From positions 42,241 to 106,240 of the forward strand of contig NZ_CAJYEB010000039.1 in assembly GCF_913773735.1 (NCBI RefSeq): a stretch of 64,000 nucleotides of DNA. The letters are read 5' to 3'. Below the pieces are notes generated by a model that was not told the DNA's origin, searched no databases, and saw nothing but the letters and a program-made list of their open reading frames with translations. Shown here piece after piece: positions 45,256 through 53,480 of the stretch. A program made the position numbers and the translations under genes. Within the stretch, counting starts at the first letter, position 1, and every line of letters begins with the position of its first letter. The stretch comes from an uncultured Massilia sp. Lineage in GTDB: Bacteria; Pseudomonadota; Gammaproteobacteria; Burkholderiales; Burkholderiaceae_D.

Positions 45256-46560
45256 TCATGCCAGCGTCCGCGCGACGAGAACGAGGTTCAGCACGACGAT
45301 GGTCGCCATCGTTGCCCAGGCCGCGCCACGCATCCAGCGCGGGCTGGCGAACGTGCCCATGACCGCCCTGTCGCTCGTGAAGCGGATCAGCGGGAACATC
45401 GCGAACGGCAACTGCAGGCTGAGCACGACCTGGCTGAACAGCAGCAGCCGTCCGATCCCGGCGTCGCCGCAGGCCAGCGTGACCGCGAAGGCCGGGACGA
45501 CGGCGATCGCGCGCGTGAGCAGGCGGCGCGCCCAGGGCGGCAGGCGCCACTGGACGAAGCCTTCCATCACGACCTGGCCCGCCAGCGTGGCGCTGACGGA
45601 CGAGCTCTGCCCCGCGGCCAGCAGGGCGACCGCGAACAGGGTGCCGGCCAGCGCCGTGCCGGTCAGCGGACCGAGCAGGCGATGGGCGTCCTGCAGCTCG
45701 GCCACCGCGGGATGACCGCGCGCGTGGAACACGGCCGCCGACGTCACGAGGATCGCGGCATTGACCAGCAGCGCCAGCGCCAGCGCCACCACGACGTCGA
45801 CGGTGGCGAAGACGATCGCGCCGCCCGTGTCCGCCCGGCCGTCACGGTGCCCGCGCCGCTGCACCGTCGACGAATGCAGGTAGAGGTTGTGCGGCATGAC
45901 CGTGGCCCCGACGATGCCGAGCGCCAGGTACAGCATGCCGGGATCGGTGACGGTGCGCGCCGACGGCAGGAATCCCGCCGCGACGGCGCCCCACGCCGGC
46001 CGTGCCAGCACGAGGTTGATGCCGAAGCAGACGACCACGATGCCCATCAGCGCGATCACGAACGCTTCCAGGTAACGCAGCCCGGACTTCTGCAGGCACA
46101 GGATCAGCAGTACGTCGAGCACGGTGAGCAGCACGCCCAGGGCGAGCGGTATGCCGAACAGCATGTCCAGGGCGATGGCGGTGCCGATGACTTCGGCGAG
46201 ATCGCAGGCGCAGATGGCCAGTTCGCACAGCAGCCACTGGGCCAGCGCGGACCGGCGCGAGGCGTGGCGCCGGCACAGCTGGGCGAGGTCGGCCCGTGCG
46301 ACGATGCCCAGGCGCGCCGCCAGCACCTGCAGCAGCATCGCCATCAGGCTGGACAGGCCGACGATCCACAGCAGGGCATAGCCGTGCGCGGCGCCGCCGG
46401 CCAGGTCGGTGGCCCAGTTGCCCGGGTCCATGTAGCCGACGGCGACCAGGTAGCCCGGGCCGAGATGGGCCCCGATGCGCCGCCACCAGGGCCCGGCGCG
46501 GCGCACGCCGCCGGGCGCGGCGCCGCGCGCCGCCGTCTCCGTGGACACGGGCGGCGCCAT
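45256..46560 (-). CDS. mntH: NRAMP-type Mn2+/Fe2+ transporter (MntH family)
   Basis: This 434-residue membrane protein has 11 predicted helices. It keeps the NRAMP metal-site motifs DPGN (from D45) in helix 1 and MPHN (VGATVMPHNLYLHS) in helix 6. It imports Mn2+ or Fe2+ with protons. It starts one base after the ferritin-like gene ends, so the two are probably one operon linking metal uptake and a ferritin-fold protein. No MntR or Fur box was recognised upstream. Confidence 0.92.
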   Translation of the reverse strand: MAPPVSTETAARGAAPGGVRRAGPWWRRIGAHLGPGYLVAVGYMDPGNWATDLAGGAAHGYALLWIVGLSSLMAMLLQVLAARLGIVARADLAQLCRRHASRRSALAQWLLCELAICACDLAEVIGTAIALDMLFGIPLALGVLLTVLDVLLILCLQKSGLRYLEAFVIALMGIVVVCFGINLVLARPAWGAVAAGFLPSARTVTDPGMLYLALGIVGATVMPHNLYLHSSTVQRRGHRDGRADTGGAIVFATVDVVVALALALLVNAAILVTSAAVFHARGHPAVAELQDAHRLLGPLTGTALAGTLFAVALLAAGQSSSVSATLAGQVVMEGFVQWRLPPWARRLLTRAIAVVPAFAVTLACGDAGIGRLLLFSQVVLSLQLPFAMFPLIRFTSDRAVMGTFASPRWMRGAAWATMATIVVLNLVLVARTLA

Positions 46561-46561
46561 G

Positions 46562-47539
46562 TCAGGCGTAGGCGGTGCTCATGTTCAGCAGGCCATTGGC
46601 TCCCTTCGGGAAGAAACCGCCCATGGTGACCGACTCCCTGGTCAGGTACACGATGTTCAGCACGTCGCCGGGTGCACGGCTGAAGGCGATGCCGTCCTTG
46701 TCCAGCGGAACGATGTTCGAGACCGTGTCGTCGCCGGCCGTCGTGATGCCCTGGTCGACGTCGGCCGCATTGTCCAGGCTGTCGCGCGCGTCGGAAATGG
46801 CGCCGGCGGACGTGCGCAGCGACGGCGTCGACAGGCCCTTGGCGTACAGCACCGTGCGCACCAGGCCCGCATGGTAGGCCTCGGCCGCGAGGATGCCCGC
46901 CGCCGCCTCCAGGAAGGTCTTGTTGCTGATCAGCGGCGACGCGCCCTTGTAGGCGGTGACGCCGACGTCCTCGAAGATGAAGGCGCCCAGCAGGAAATTC
47001 TCGTCGCTGGCGTAGGGGTCGAACGCCTGGCCGGCGCCCACCAGGCCGGCGGCCCGCGCGGCGCTCGAGAAGGCGCCGTTCGGGTCGGTGCCGCCGATGT
47101 CGATGGCCGGCATCGCGACCGCGGCGCTGCCGAGGGCCTTGCGCAGGAAGCCCACGTGCGCCACCTCGTCCTGGGCGATTTCCTTGGCATATTGCGCCAC
47201 CAGCGGATCCTTGAACGGGACCGCCCTGCCCCCGGTCACGACACCCTGGGTTCCCGTGCCGCCCAGCAAGCTCGCACTCAGGCCAGTGCCGAACACGGCG
47301 TACGAATAGAACTGCGCTTCCAGGTATTCGAGGTTGAGGGCGAAATTCAGGATATCGGTATCGGTCGGCTGCGCCGACTGGGCGATGGCGTCGTGGACCG
47401 AGCCGCCGCAGGCGCTGAGCAGCGTCCCGCCGACCAGGCCGACGCTCAGGCCGCCGACATTCTTGAAGAAGGACCGCCGTTTTTCCAGCTTCTGTTGCCG
47501 CGATTCCAGTAATGCCAACGTCAGATTCGTGTCCGTCAT
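46562..47539 (-). CDS. Ferritin-like domain secreted protein
   Basis: This 325-residue protein has a twin-Arg-like N terminus (EKRRSFFKNVGGLSVGLVGGTLLSACGG), which suggests export as a lipoprotein or Tat substrate, then a four-helix ferritin-like domain (about 60-235). Candidate metal ligands are in LNLEYLEAQFYSYA, IAQDEVAHVGFL, FIFEDVGVTAYKG and AAEAYHAGLVR (E, ExxH, E, ExxH). The family is often linked to desiccation or oxidative stress. GGAG lies shortly before the ATG at 47539. It is the first gene of a unit with mntH. Confidence 0.87.
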   Translation of the reverse strand: MTDTNLTLALLESRQQKLEKRRSFFKNVGGLSVGLVGGTLLSACGGSVHDAIAQSAQPTDTDILNFALNLEYLEAQFYSYAVFGTGLSASLLGGTGTQGVVTGGRAVPFKDPLVAQYAKEIAQDEVAHVGFLRKALGSAAVAMPAIDIGGTDPNGAFSSAARAAGLVGAGQAFDPYASDENFLLGAFIFEDVGVTAYKGASPLISNKTFLEAAAGILAAEAYHAGLVRTVLYAKGLSTPSLRTSAGAISDARDSLDNAADVDQGITTAGDDTVSNIVPLDKDGIAFSRAPGDVLNIVYLTRESVTMGGFFPKGANGLLNMSTAYA

Positions 47540-47892
47540 GGTATTTCTCCAGTTAATGAAACATCGAGAAAACATCGTCGGCACGTGCGCGGGAATGTCA
47601 GTGCAGCAAAAAAAAAGAAAGGCCAGTCGCGCACGGCATGGTGCTTGTACTGGCCGCAATGGCGTTCGGATTCAAGTTTTTTTGTTCAGCGTGCCCGCCG
47701 GACCATCGCGGCGATCCCGGCCGGCCAGCGGCAACCGCCTCGATTGTATCTCCGCGAGCAACAAAGAATGGCTCATCGGCGCGTTTATCGCTGCCGGATG
47801 GGGCGGCATACTGGTCCCATCGGTTGCCAGGGCAAATCCACGACACCTCAGGCGCTCCGAGCACCCACCATTCCAACTTCAGGAGAATTGCC
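47540..47892. other. Divergent promoter region with 11-bp-phased AAACATCG repeat
   Basis: The 353-bp gap between the divergent ferritin-like and metallo-beta-lactamase genes holds no credible gene. AAACATCG occurs at 47559 and again at 47570 (11-bp phase) just upstream of the ferritin-like start. A nine-A run (about 47607) and a seven-T run (about 47679) mark AT-rich promoter-like DNA. Confidence 0.45.
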
Positions 47893-48744
47893 ATGAAACG
47901 TATCCTTTCCAGCCTGGCCGCCGCCATCTTGTCGTTCGCCGCGATGGGCGCCGCGTCCGCCGCCACCCCGGACGTCCGGATGTACCGCCTCGACTGCGGC
48001 CACATGACCCTCGGCGACAAGTCGATGCTGTCGGATGAAGGCCTGTACAAGGGCCAGTCCTACGACATCGTCATGTCCTGCTACCTGATCAAGCACGGCG
48101 ACGACTGGCTGCTGTGGGATGCCGGCCTGCCGGAAAAATACCTGAAGGGTCCGCTGGTCGAAGGCACGTTCACGACCAGGCTCGACCGGACGATCGTCCA
48201 GCAGCTCGCCGACCTCGGCCTGCGCCCCGCCGACATCGGCTACGTGGCCGTGTCGCACGCCCACTTCGACCACTCCGGCCAGGTCGACGCCTTTCCGAAC
48301 GCGACCCTGATCATCCAGCGGGCCGAACTCGACGCGATGGCCGACACCAGGACGGCGGCCGAACGCTACATCGACGCATCGCTGTACCGCACGCACATTG
48401 CCGGCAAGACACTGACCCGCGTGAAAGTCGTGGACGGCGACGTCGACCTGTTCGGCGACGGCACGCTCAAGACCATCGCCACCCCGGGCCACACGCCGGG
48501 CAGCATGGCGCTGCTGGTCCGGCTCGCGCGATCCGGCAACTACGTGCTGTCCGGCGACCAGTGGCACTTCACCGAGAACCACCACCGCCACCAGGTGCCG
48601 ACCTGGAACTACGACCACGACCAGACCATCCGCTCCGGCAGGAAGCTCGACGACGTGATCGCCAGGACGCACGCGACGCTGGTCATCCAGCACGAGCCGG
48701 TGGACAACGCGAAGCTGCCCAAGCTGCCCGGCTTCCTCGACTGA
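47893..48744 (+). CDS. Secreted metallo-beta-lactamase-fold lactonase-like hydrolase
   Basis: This 283-residue protein has a signal peptide (about 1-23, ending ASAAT) and an MBL domain with HAHFDHSG, a later TPGHTPGS and LSGDQWHF, and a C-terminal His in VIQHEP: the two-zinc ligand set of N-acyl-homoserine-lactonase-like enzymes. AGGAG lies 7 nt upstream of the ATG. A signal peptide is unusual for cytosolic AHL lactonases, so the substrate may be extracellular. It lies upstream of a LysR regulator in the same direction. Confidence 0.88.
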   Translation: MKRILSSLAAAILSFAAMGAASAATPDVRMYRLDCGHMTLGDKSMLSDEGLYKGQSYDIVMSCYLIKHGDDWLLWDAGLPEKYLKGPLVEGTFTTRLDRTIVQQLADLGLRPADIGYVAVSHAHFDHSGQVDAFPNATLIIQRAELDAMADTRTAAERYIDASLYRTHIAGKTLTRVKVVDGDVDLFGDGTLKTIATPGHTPGSMALLVRLARSGNYVLSGDQWHFTENHHRHQVPTWNYDHDQTIRSGRKLDDVIARTHATLVIQHEPVDNAKLPKLPGFLD

Positions 48745-48926
48745 TGCGGTTGCCGCCACGGCGCCGCGGGCATCGGCCGATGCCGCAAGGCGCCGCGCCC
48801 CCGGCAGGGCCGGCGGCCTCCACCGGCGCCGGCCGGCGTTGCCGGCGCGGCGCGAACGCAGTATGCTTGCGTCCCGATCGGCGACAACCCCGACGGACCG
48901 ACTGTCTTCGTTTCCCCGGGAGATCA

Positions 48927-49748
48927 ATGAACGCCATGACCAGCGCATCGCTGCAGGACATCCTGGGGTTCGTCGCCGTCGCGCAGACGGGCAGCTTCAC
49001 CGCCGCGGCCGAGCGGCTCGGCACCAACAAGTCCAGCGTCGGCAAGGCGGTGCAAAGGCTGGAGAAGCATCTCGGCACCCGGCTGTTCCAGCGCACCACG
49101 CGCGCCGTGCGCCTGACCGAGGACGGCGAGACCTACCTGGCCGCCGCGCGCGGGGCGCTCGAGCGCCTGCGCGAGGCCGAACAGGCGCTGGGCGCGCTGC
49201 GCGCCCGCTACCCCAAGGTGACCGTCGAGATGACGGCGAGCGACCGCATGTCCGATCCCGTCGGCGACGGCTGGGACATCGTGATCCGCATCGGCAACCT
49301 GCCCGCCGACAGCGAGATGACGGTGCGCAAGATCTGCGACCTCAAGCTCGCGCTGTACGCCGCGCCGTCCTACCTGGAACGGCGCGGCGCGGTCGCGTCC
49401 ATCGCCGACCTGGACGCGCACGATCCGGTCCTGTTCCGCAGTATCACCGGCCAGGTGCGCGGCTGGTCATTGAACGACAAGGGCCAGCGCCGCGAGCTGA
49501 TGCCGGCGCCAACCCTGGTCGTCGGCGACGGCCGCACGCTGGTCGAGGCGGCGACGCTGGGCCTGGGCATCGCCCAGCTGGTCGACCGCTTCGCGGCGCC
49601 CGCCGTCGCCGCCGGCCGCCTGGTGCACCTGCTGCCCGAGGCCGACGTCGCCACGACGCCGGTGCATGCGCTGATCCCGGTCGGCCGCCGGATGACGGCC
49701 AAGACGCGGGTCGTGCTGGAGCACCTGGTGGAGACGCTGCAACGCTAG
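48927..49748 (+). CDS. LysR-family regulator with an internal deletion
   Basis: This 273-residue regulator has a normal winged-helix domain (about 7-66; GSFTAAAERLGTNKSSVGKAVQRLE) and the linker helix up to EQALGAL. It then jumps to RARYPKVTVEMTASDRMSDPVGDGWDIVIRIG. In family members about 28 residues (the first beta strand and helix of the effector domain) stand between these, so an in-frame deletion of about 84 bp is likely. DNA binding may be intact but ligand response is doubtful. The ATG at 48927 lies a few bases after GGGAGA. Confidence 0.82.
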   Translation: MNAMTSASLQDILGFVAVAQTGSFTAAAERLGTNKSSVGKAVQRLEKHLGTRLFQRTTRAVRLTEDGETYLAAARGALERLREAEQALGALRARYPKVTVEMTASDRMSDPVGDGWDIVIRIGNLPADSEMTVRKICDLKLALYAAPSYLERRGAVASIADLDAHDPVLFRSITGQVRGWSLNDKGQRRELMPAPTLVVGDGRTLVEAATLGLGIAQLVDRFAAPAVAAGRLVHLLPEADVATTPVHALIPVGRRMTAKTRVVLEHLVETLQR

Positions 49749-49867
49749 GCGTCCGCGCGGCGCAAGGAAGTACCGTCGCTTTCGTCGGCTTCGGCGCGAT
49801 CGACACCCTGAACATCGACCAGGCCCTCGAACGGGTCCAGCAGGTCTTCCAGGAGCTGTCGGGCTGA
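49749..49867 (+). pseudogene. Possible C-terminal fragment of an aminotransferase-like (MocR-type) protein
   Basis: The stretch ending in TGA at 49865-49867 reads VGFGAIDTLNIDQALERVQQVFQ in one frame, which looks like the C terminus of PLP-dependent aminotransferases. It has no start and no upstream remainder, so it is at most a relic between two convergent genes. Confidence 0.25.
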
Positions 49868-49910
49868 GGCGCCCGGCGCCGCGCGCGGCGCCCCGTCGCC
49901 CCCCGGTGGA

Positions 49911-50693
49911 CTAGACGGTCGGCACCGTGCCGCCGTCGATCACATGTTCCGAGCCCGCGACGGATGCGGCGCGCGGCGACACGAGGAAGGTAATCAGGTC
50001 GGCCACCTCCTCCGGCCGGGCGGGACGGCCGACCGGGATGCCGCCGATCCAGTCCATGATGAGCTTCTTGCCGCCTTCGTAGTCGGTGCCGTGCTCGCGC
50101 GCCATGGTCTCGGCAAACGCCACCGACGCCTCGGTTTCGATCCAGCCCGGCGCGACGCGCAGGACGCGCACGCCCTTGGGCGTCACTTCCTTCGACAGCG
50201 ACTTGCTGTAGGTCGAGAGGGCGCCCTTGGCCGCCGCGTAAGCCGTCGTCGACGCCGGCAGCGGCAGCACACGCTGGATGGAACTCACGTGCAGCACGAC
50301 ACCCTCGCCCTTCGCCAGCATGCCCGGCAGCAGCGCACGATCGAGCCGGACGGCGGACAGGAGGTTCAGGTTCAGTTCGTCGAACCAGACCGCGTCGCTC
50401 AGGGCCGCAAAGCCGCCGACCGGTGCGGTCGAGCCGCCAAGGCAATTGACCAGGATATCCGGGCTGCCCCAGCGCCCGGCAACCTGACGGGCCAGTTCGG
50501 TCACGCCTTCCGGCGTCGCCAGGTCGGCCGTGACGTAGGTCACGCCCTGCAGCGGCCGTTCCGGCGCAGCGCGCGCCGACGTCATCACGTCCACGCCCGC
50601 ATCGTGCAGGCTGCTGACGAGGGCGGCGCCCAGGCCCTTGGTGCCGCCGGTCACCACGGCGCGCTTTCCTTGCAGTCCGAGGTCGAAGCTCAT
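49911..50693 (-). CDS. Short-chain dehydrogenase/reductase
   Basis: This 260-residue classical SDR has TGGTKGLG at the N terminus, a catalytic Ser in HVSSIQRV, YAAAK, and a GGT near the C-terminal end; NNAG is altered to NCLGG. It probably acts on an alcohol/ketone with NAD(P)H. The ATG at 50693 overlaps the stop of the NTF2-like gene (ATGA), so they form a two-gene unit driven from the palindrome at 51098-51119. The regulator encoded next door (51146) is the likely controller. Confidence 0.9.
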   Translation of the reverse strand: MSFDLGLQGKRAVVTGGTKGLGAALVSSLHDAGVDVMTSARAAPERPLQGVTYVTADLATPEGVTELARQVAGRWGSPDILVNCLGGSTAPVGGFAALSDAVWFDELNLNLLSAVRLDRALLPGMLAKGEGVVLHVSSIQRVLPLPASTTAYAAAKGALSTYSKSLSKEVTPKGVRVLRVAPGWIETEASVAFAETMAREHGTDYEGGKKLIMDWIGGIPVGRPARPEEVADLITFLVSPRAASVAGSEHVIDGGTVPTV

Positions 50694-51022
50694 ACCGTGA
50701 TCTCCAGCGCCTGGATCAGACCGTGCTGCAGGCGGAATCGGTGCGCCAGGACGACCGGGCTTCCAGGGAAATTGCCGCTGACATTGGCGTGGACGACGTG
50801 CCAGCCACCGTCGTCGCGCAGGGAAAACGGCACGGTCGTGGCGTGGTACTTGGCCGATGCCGCGGCCAGGAACGCCTGGATGGCGTCGATGCCCGTATAG
50901 GTGTGGCCGTCGTCCTTCAGGACGGCGTCCTTCGCGAAGCAGGCCGACAGGGCCTCGGGATGGTGTTCGGCCGCGAAGTAGGCGGCGATGGGCGCGGGAA
51001 GCGTCGGTGTGGGCATGGTCAT
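50690..51022 (-). CDS. SnoaL/NTF2-like small protein
   Basis: This 110-residue cone-fold protein has the SnoaL-like pattern: an N-terminal helix pair (AAYFAAEHHPEALSACFAKDAVL), then strands DDGHTYTGIDAIQAFL and VVHANVSGNF. Members are polyketide cyclases, isomerases or small-molecule binders. Here the partner is an SDR. In-frame ATGs at 51022 and 51016 are both possible. Confidence 0.82.
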   Translation of the reverse strand: MTMPTPTLPAPIAAYFAAEHHPEALSACFAKDAVLKDDGHTYTGIDAIQAFLAAASAKYHATTVPFSLRDDGGWHVVHANVSGNFPGSPVVLAHRFRLQHGLIQALEITV

Positions 51023-51097
51023 GGCTCCAGGCAGTGATTGAGATGCCCATGATGCGCGCCGCCGAAAGTTTAGAGAATGGCCTAGACTTCGAATGGT

Positions 51098-51119
51098 TTA
51101 TGTAGACAGGAATACATAA
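51098..51119 (-). promoter_or_regulatory. LysR operator copy 1 upstream of the NTF2-SDR unit
   Basis: TTATGTA (51098-51104) and TACATAA (51113-51119) form an inverted repeat whose core is ATGTA-N8-TACAT. The identical core recurs just before the LysR start (52059-52076). Confidence 0.6.
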
Positions 51120-51145
51120 TGCACCGTCGCCGGTGCGGCGCCGTC

Positions 51146-52057
51146 CTAGGGCTGCGCGAACGGCCCGCGATCCAGCAGGCAATCGATGAAGGCAACCAGC
51201 GGGGCCGGCCGATGCTGCCGGTTCGGGTAGTACAGGTAGAGCCCGGGCCGCGTGATCGACCAGTCCGCGAGCACCCGGACCAGGCGCCCCTGCGCCAGCA
51301 GCTCGCCGATGCCGTCCTGCTCGAAGTGATACGCAATGCCCAGTCCGTTGAGCGCCGCGGCGACGCCGACGTCGGCGTGGTTCGTGACGACGGGGCCCTG
51401 GACCGCGATCGACATGCGCTCGTCCTGCCTCCCGAACTCCCATCGATACTGCCGCCCATCGACCTGGAGCCGCCAGTTGATGCAGGCATGCGCGTGCAGA
51501 TCGGCAGGCGACTGCGGCGTCCCGCGCCGCGCCAGGTAGTCGGGAGACGCCACGGCGACCATGGTCATGTCGGGCGTCAGGCGGACGGCGACCATGTCCT
51601 TCTCGAGCTGCCCTCCCACGCGGATCCCCGCGTCGAAGCGCCCGGCGACGATGTCCGCCAGCGCGTCGTCGACCACGATGTCCAGCACGACGTCGGGATG
51701 GAATCGATGAAAGCGCCCGAGCCGTGGCGCGATGACCGTTCGTGCGCCGATCCCGAGCGTGTTGATGCGCAGCGTGCCGCTCATCTGCCCGGCGGCCTCG
51801 CTGGCGTCAGCGAGCGCAACCGACATTTCCTCGAACAACGGCGCCAGCCGGCGATACAGTTGCTCGCCGCTCGCCGAGGGCGCGACGCTGCGGGTGGTGC
51901 GGTTCAGGAGGCGGGTGCCGATCCGGGATTCCAGCTGGCGGATCGTCTGGCTCAGTGCCGACGGCGACAGGCCGAGGTGCTCGGCCGCCCGGGCGAAGCT
52001 GCGGCGCTCGACGACGGCCATGAACGCCTTGAGCTCGGCGAATTCGGATCCACGCAT
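51146..52057 (-). CDS. LysR-family regulator of the NTF2-SDR unit
   Basis: This 303-residue regulator has a winged-helix domain (about 1-60; SFARAAEHLGLSPSALSQTIRQLE) and a full effector domain (about 90-295). It resembles regulators that activate oxidoreductase genes in response to aldehydes or quinones. The start at 52057 places the ATGTA-N8-TACAT operator immediately outside the coding region. An upstream ATG at 52081 would put the operator inside the gene. The same operator upstream of the NTF2-SDR unit supports autoregulation plus control of that unit. Confidence 0.9.
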   Translation of the reverse strand: MRGSEFAELKAFMAVVERRSFARAAEHLGLSPSALSQTIRQLESRIGTRLLNRTTRSVAPSASGEQLYRRLAPLFEEMSVALADASEAAGQMSGTLRINTLGIGARTVIAPRLGRFHRFHPDVVLDIVVDDALADIVAGRFDAGIRVGGQLEKDMVAVRLTPDMTMVAVASPDYLARRGTPQSPADLHAHACINWRLQVDGRQYRWEFGRQDERMSIAVQGPVVTNHADVGVAAALNGLGIAYHFEQDGIGELLAQGRLVRVLADWSITRPGLYLYYPNRQHRPAPLVAFIDCLLDRGPFAQP

Positions 52058-52058
52058 G

Positions 52059-52076
52059 ATGTACTCGTTCCTACAT
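52059..52076 (-). promoter_or_regulatory. LysR operator copy 2 at the regulator's own start
   Basis: ATGTA (52059-52063), eight bases, TACAT (52072-52076): the same half-sites and spacing as at 51100-51117. Its position 2 bp before the LysR start suggests autorepression. Confidence 0.6.
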
Positions 52077-52274
52077 GGCAAATCGCAATTCTAGGCGATA
52101 CGCGCCAGCCAGGCCATCGGGCGGCCCGTGGACCGTCCCGGCCGTGAAGTCCGAAGAACGGGTCATCCGGGCGCGAACCATGGCACGTGCACGCCGGGCC
52201 TGCGCCGCCGCCGAACGCCGGGCTGGCGCATCGTCCGCGCCCGCCGCGCGGCGGTCGAGCGCGCGCCCATCCGC

Positions 52275-53369
52275 TCAGAACCGGTGAATCATCCCGACGA
52301 TGGCGCTGTTGATGCCATTGCCCGGCGCGACACTCATCCCGGGTCCCTGCGCCGGCGCCGCCGAGAAGCTGGCCGCGCTGCCGTTCGCCACGCGCGTCAC
52401 GCCCGCGTACAGGCCGGTGCGCTTGCTCAGCGCATAGTCGTGGCGCAGCGCGTACGACTTGGCATTGCCGGCGCTGTTTTCGCGCAGCTTGTACTCGCCG
52501 TAGCTGACCAGCACGGTGCCGTGGGTGGTCACGCGAATCAATGCGTCCAGCTCGAAGAAATGGTTGTCCGGATTGGCGAAACTGGCGTTGTTGGCGGCCG
52601 TGACGCCGGCGCTGCCGCGGTGCGCCTGGTACAGGAAGGCCGGCTTGACCAGGCCGAAGTCGTAGGACGCGCCGACCAGGTAGTAGCGGCCGGTCTGCGC
52701 CGGCGTGGACGCGCTCGGCGTGGGGGTGCGGGAGTAATCCTGCTGCATGTAGTCGAGATCGACCGACAGCCGCGCGTGCTTGTAGGCCAGCCCCGCGCCG
52801 CTGGTCTTGCCCAGGCCCCGCGGCTGGCCGGCGGCATCCTCGTTGCCGCGCCCGTGGAACGCGCGCAGCGTGAAGCCGGCGAACGACGGCGACGTGTAGC
52901 GGATCGAGTTCGACGCGCGGGCCGCCGGCACGAACACGAAGTTGTTGGTGGCGTTGCCCCAGCCGAGCGTGTTCAACTGGCCCATCGCATAGGTGACGTA
53001 GCTGAGGAACAGCGGCGTATAGTTCACGCCGACCTGGACCTGGCCGAAGTCGCCTTTCAGGCCGGCCCAGGCTTCGCGCCCGAACAGGGCGCCGTTATTG
53101 GCGAGCGTGCCGGTATCGGCGTTGAAGCCGCTTTCGAGCCGGAAGATGGCCTGGGTGCCGCCGCCGAGGTCCTCGGTGCCCTGGAAGCCGAGCCGCACCG
53201 GCGCCACGGCGCTGGTATCGACGCGGGTGAAGCCGGTGCCGCCGGTGCGGCCCGCCTCCACGCCGAGGTCCAGCACACCGTACACGGTGACGTTCGACTG
53301 CGCCATGGCCGGCAAGGCGATGGGGAACAGCGCGACAAGGCCCAGCCCTGTCATGATCGGGTTCTTCAT
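52275..53369 (-). CDS. Gram-negative outer-membrane porin (trimeric, general porin type)
   Basis: This 364-residue protein has a signal peptide (about 1-23, ending PAMAQSN), then the beta-barrel signature VTVYGVLDLGVEAG, GFQGTEDLGGG, and a C-terminal strand ending in Phe (VGMIHRF), recognised by the BAM machinery. It belongs to the Burkholderiales porins that admit small hydrophilic or aromatic solutes. AGGAGA lies upstream of the ATG. It follows the aromatic catabolic operon after 111 bp and probably passes the substrate across the outer membrane. Confidence 0.93.
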   Translation of the reverse strand: MKNPIMTGLGLVALFPIALPAMAQSNVTVYGVLDLGVEAGRTGGTGFTRVDTSAVAPVRLGFQGTEDLGGGTQAIFRLESGFNADTGTLANNGALFGREAWAGLKGDFGQVQVGVNYTPLFLSYVTYAMGQLNTLGWGNATNNFVFVPAARASNSIRYTSPSFAGFTLRAFHGRGNEDAAGQPRGLGKTSGAGLAYKHARLSVDLDYMQQDYSRTPTPSASTPAQTGRYYLVGASYDFGLVKPAFLYQAHRGSAGVTAANNASFANPDNHFFELDALIRVTTHGTVLVSYGEYKLRENSAGNAKSYALRHDYALSKRTGLYAGVTRVANGSAASFSAAPAQGPGMSVAPGNGINSAIVGMIHRF

Positions 53370-53480
53370 AGGTCTCCTGTTTGTCGTATGAATCACTGTT
53401 GCGCACGGGGGCGCCACCCGCCTCGCACCGATCTGTGTCGCGTGTCGAGGCAGGTCGTGACGGTCGGCACGTCGGCCGCG

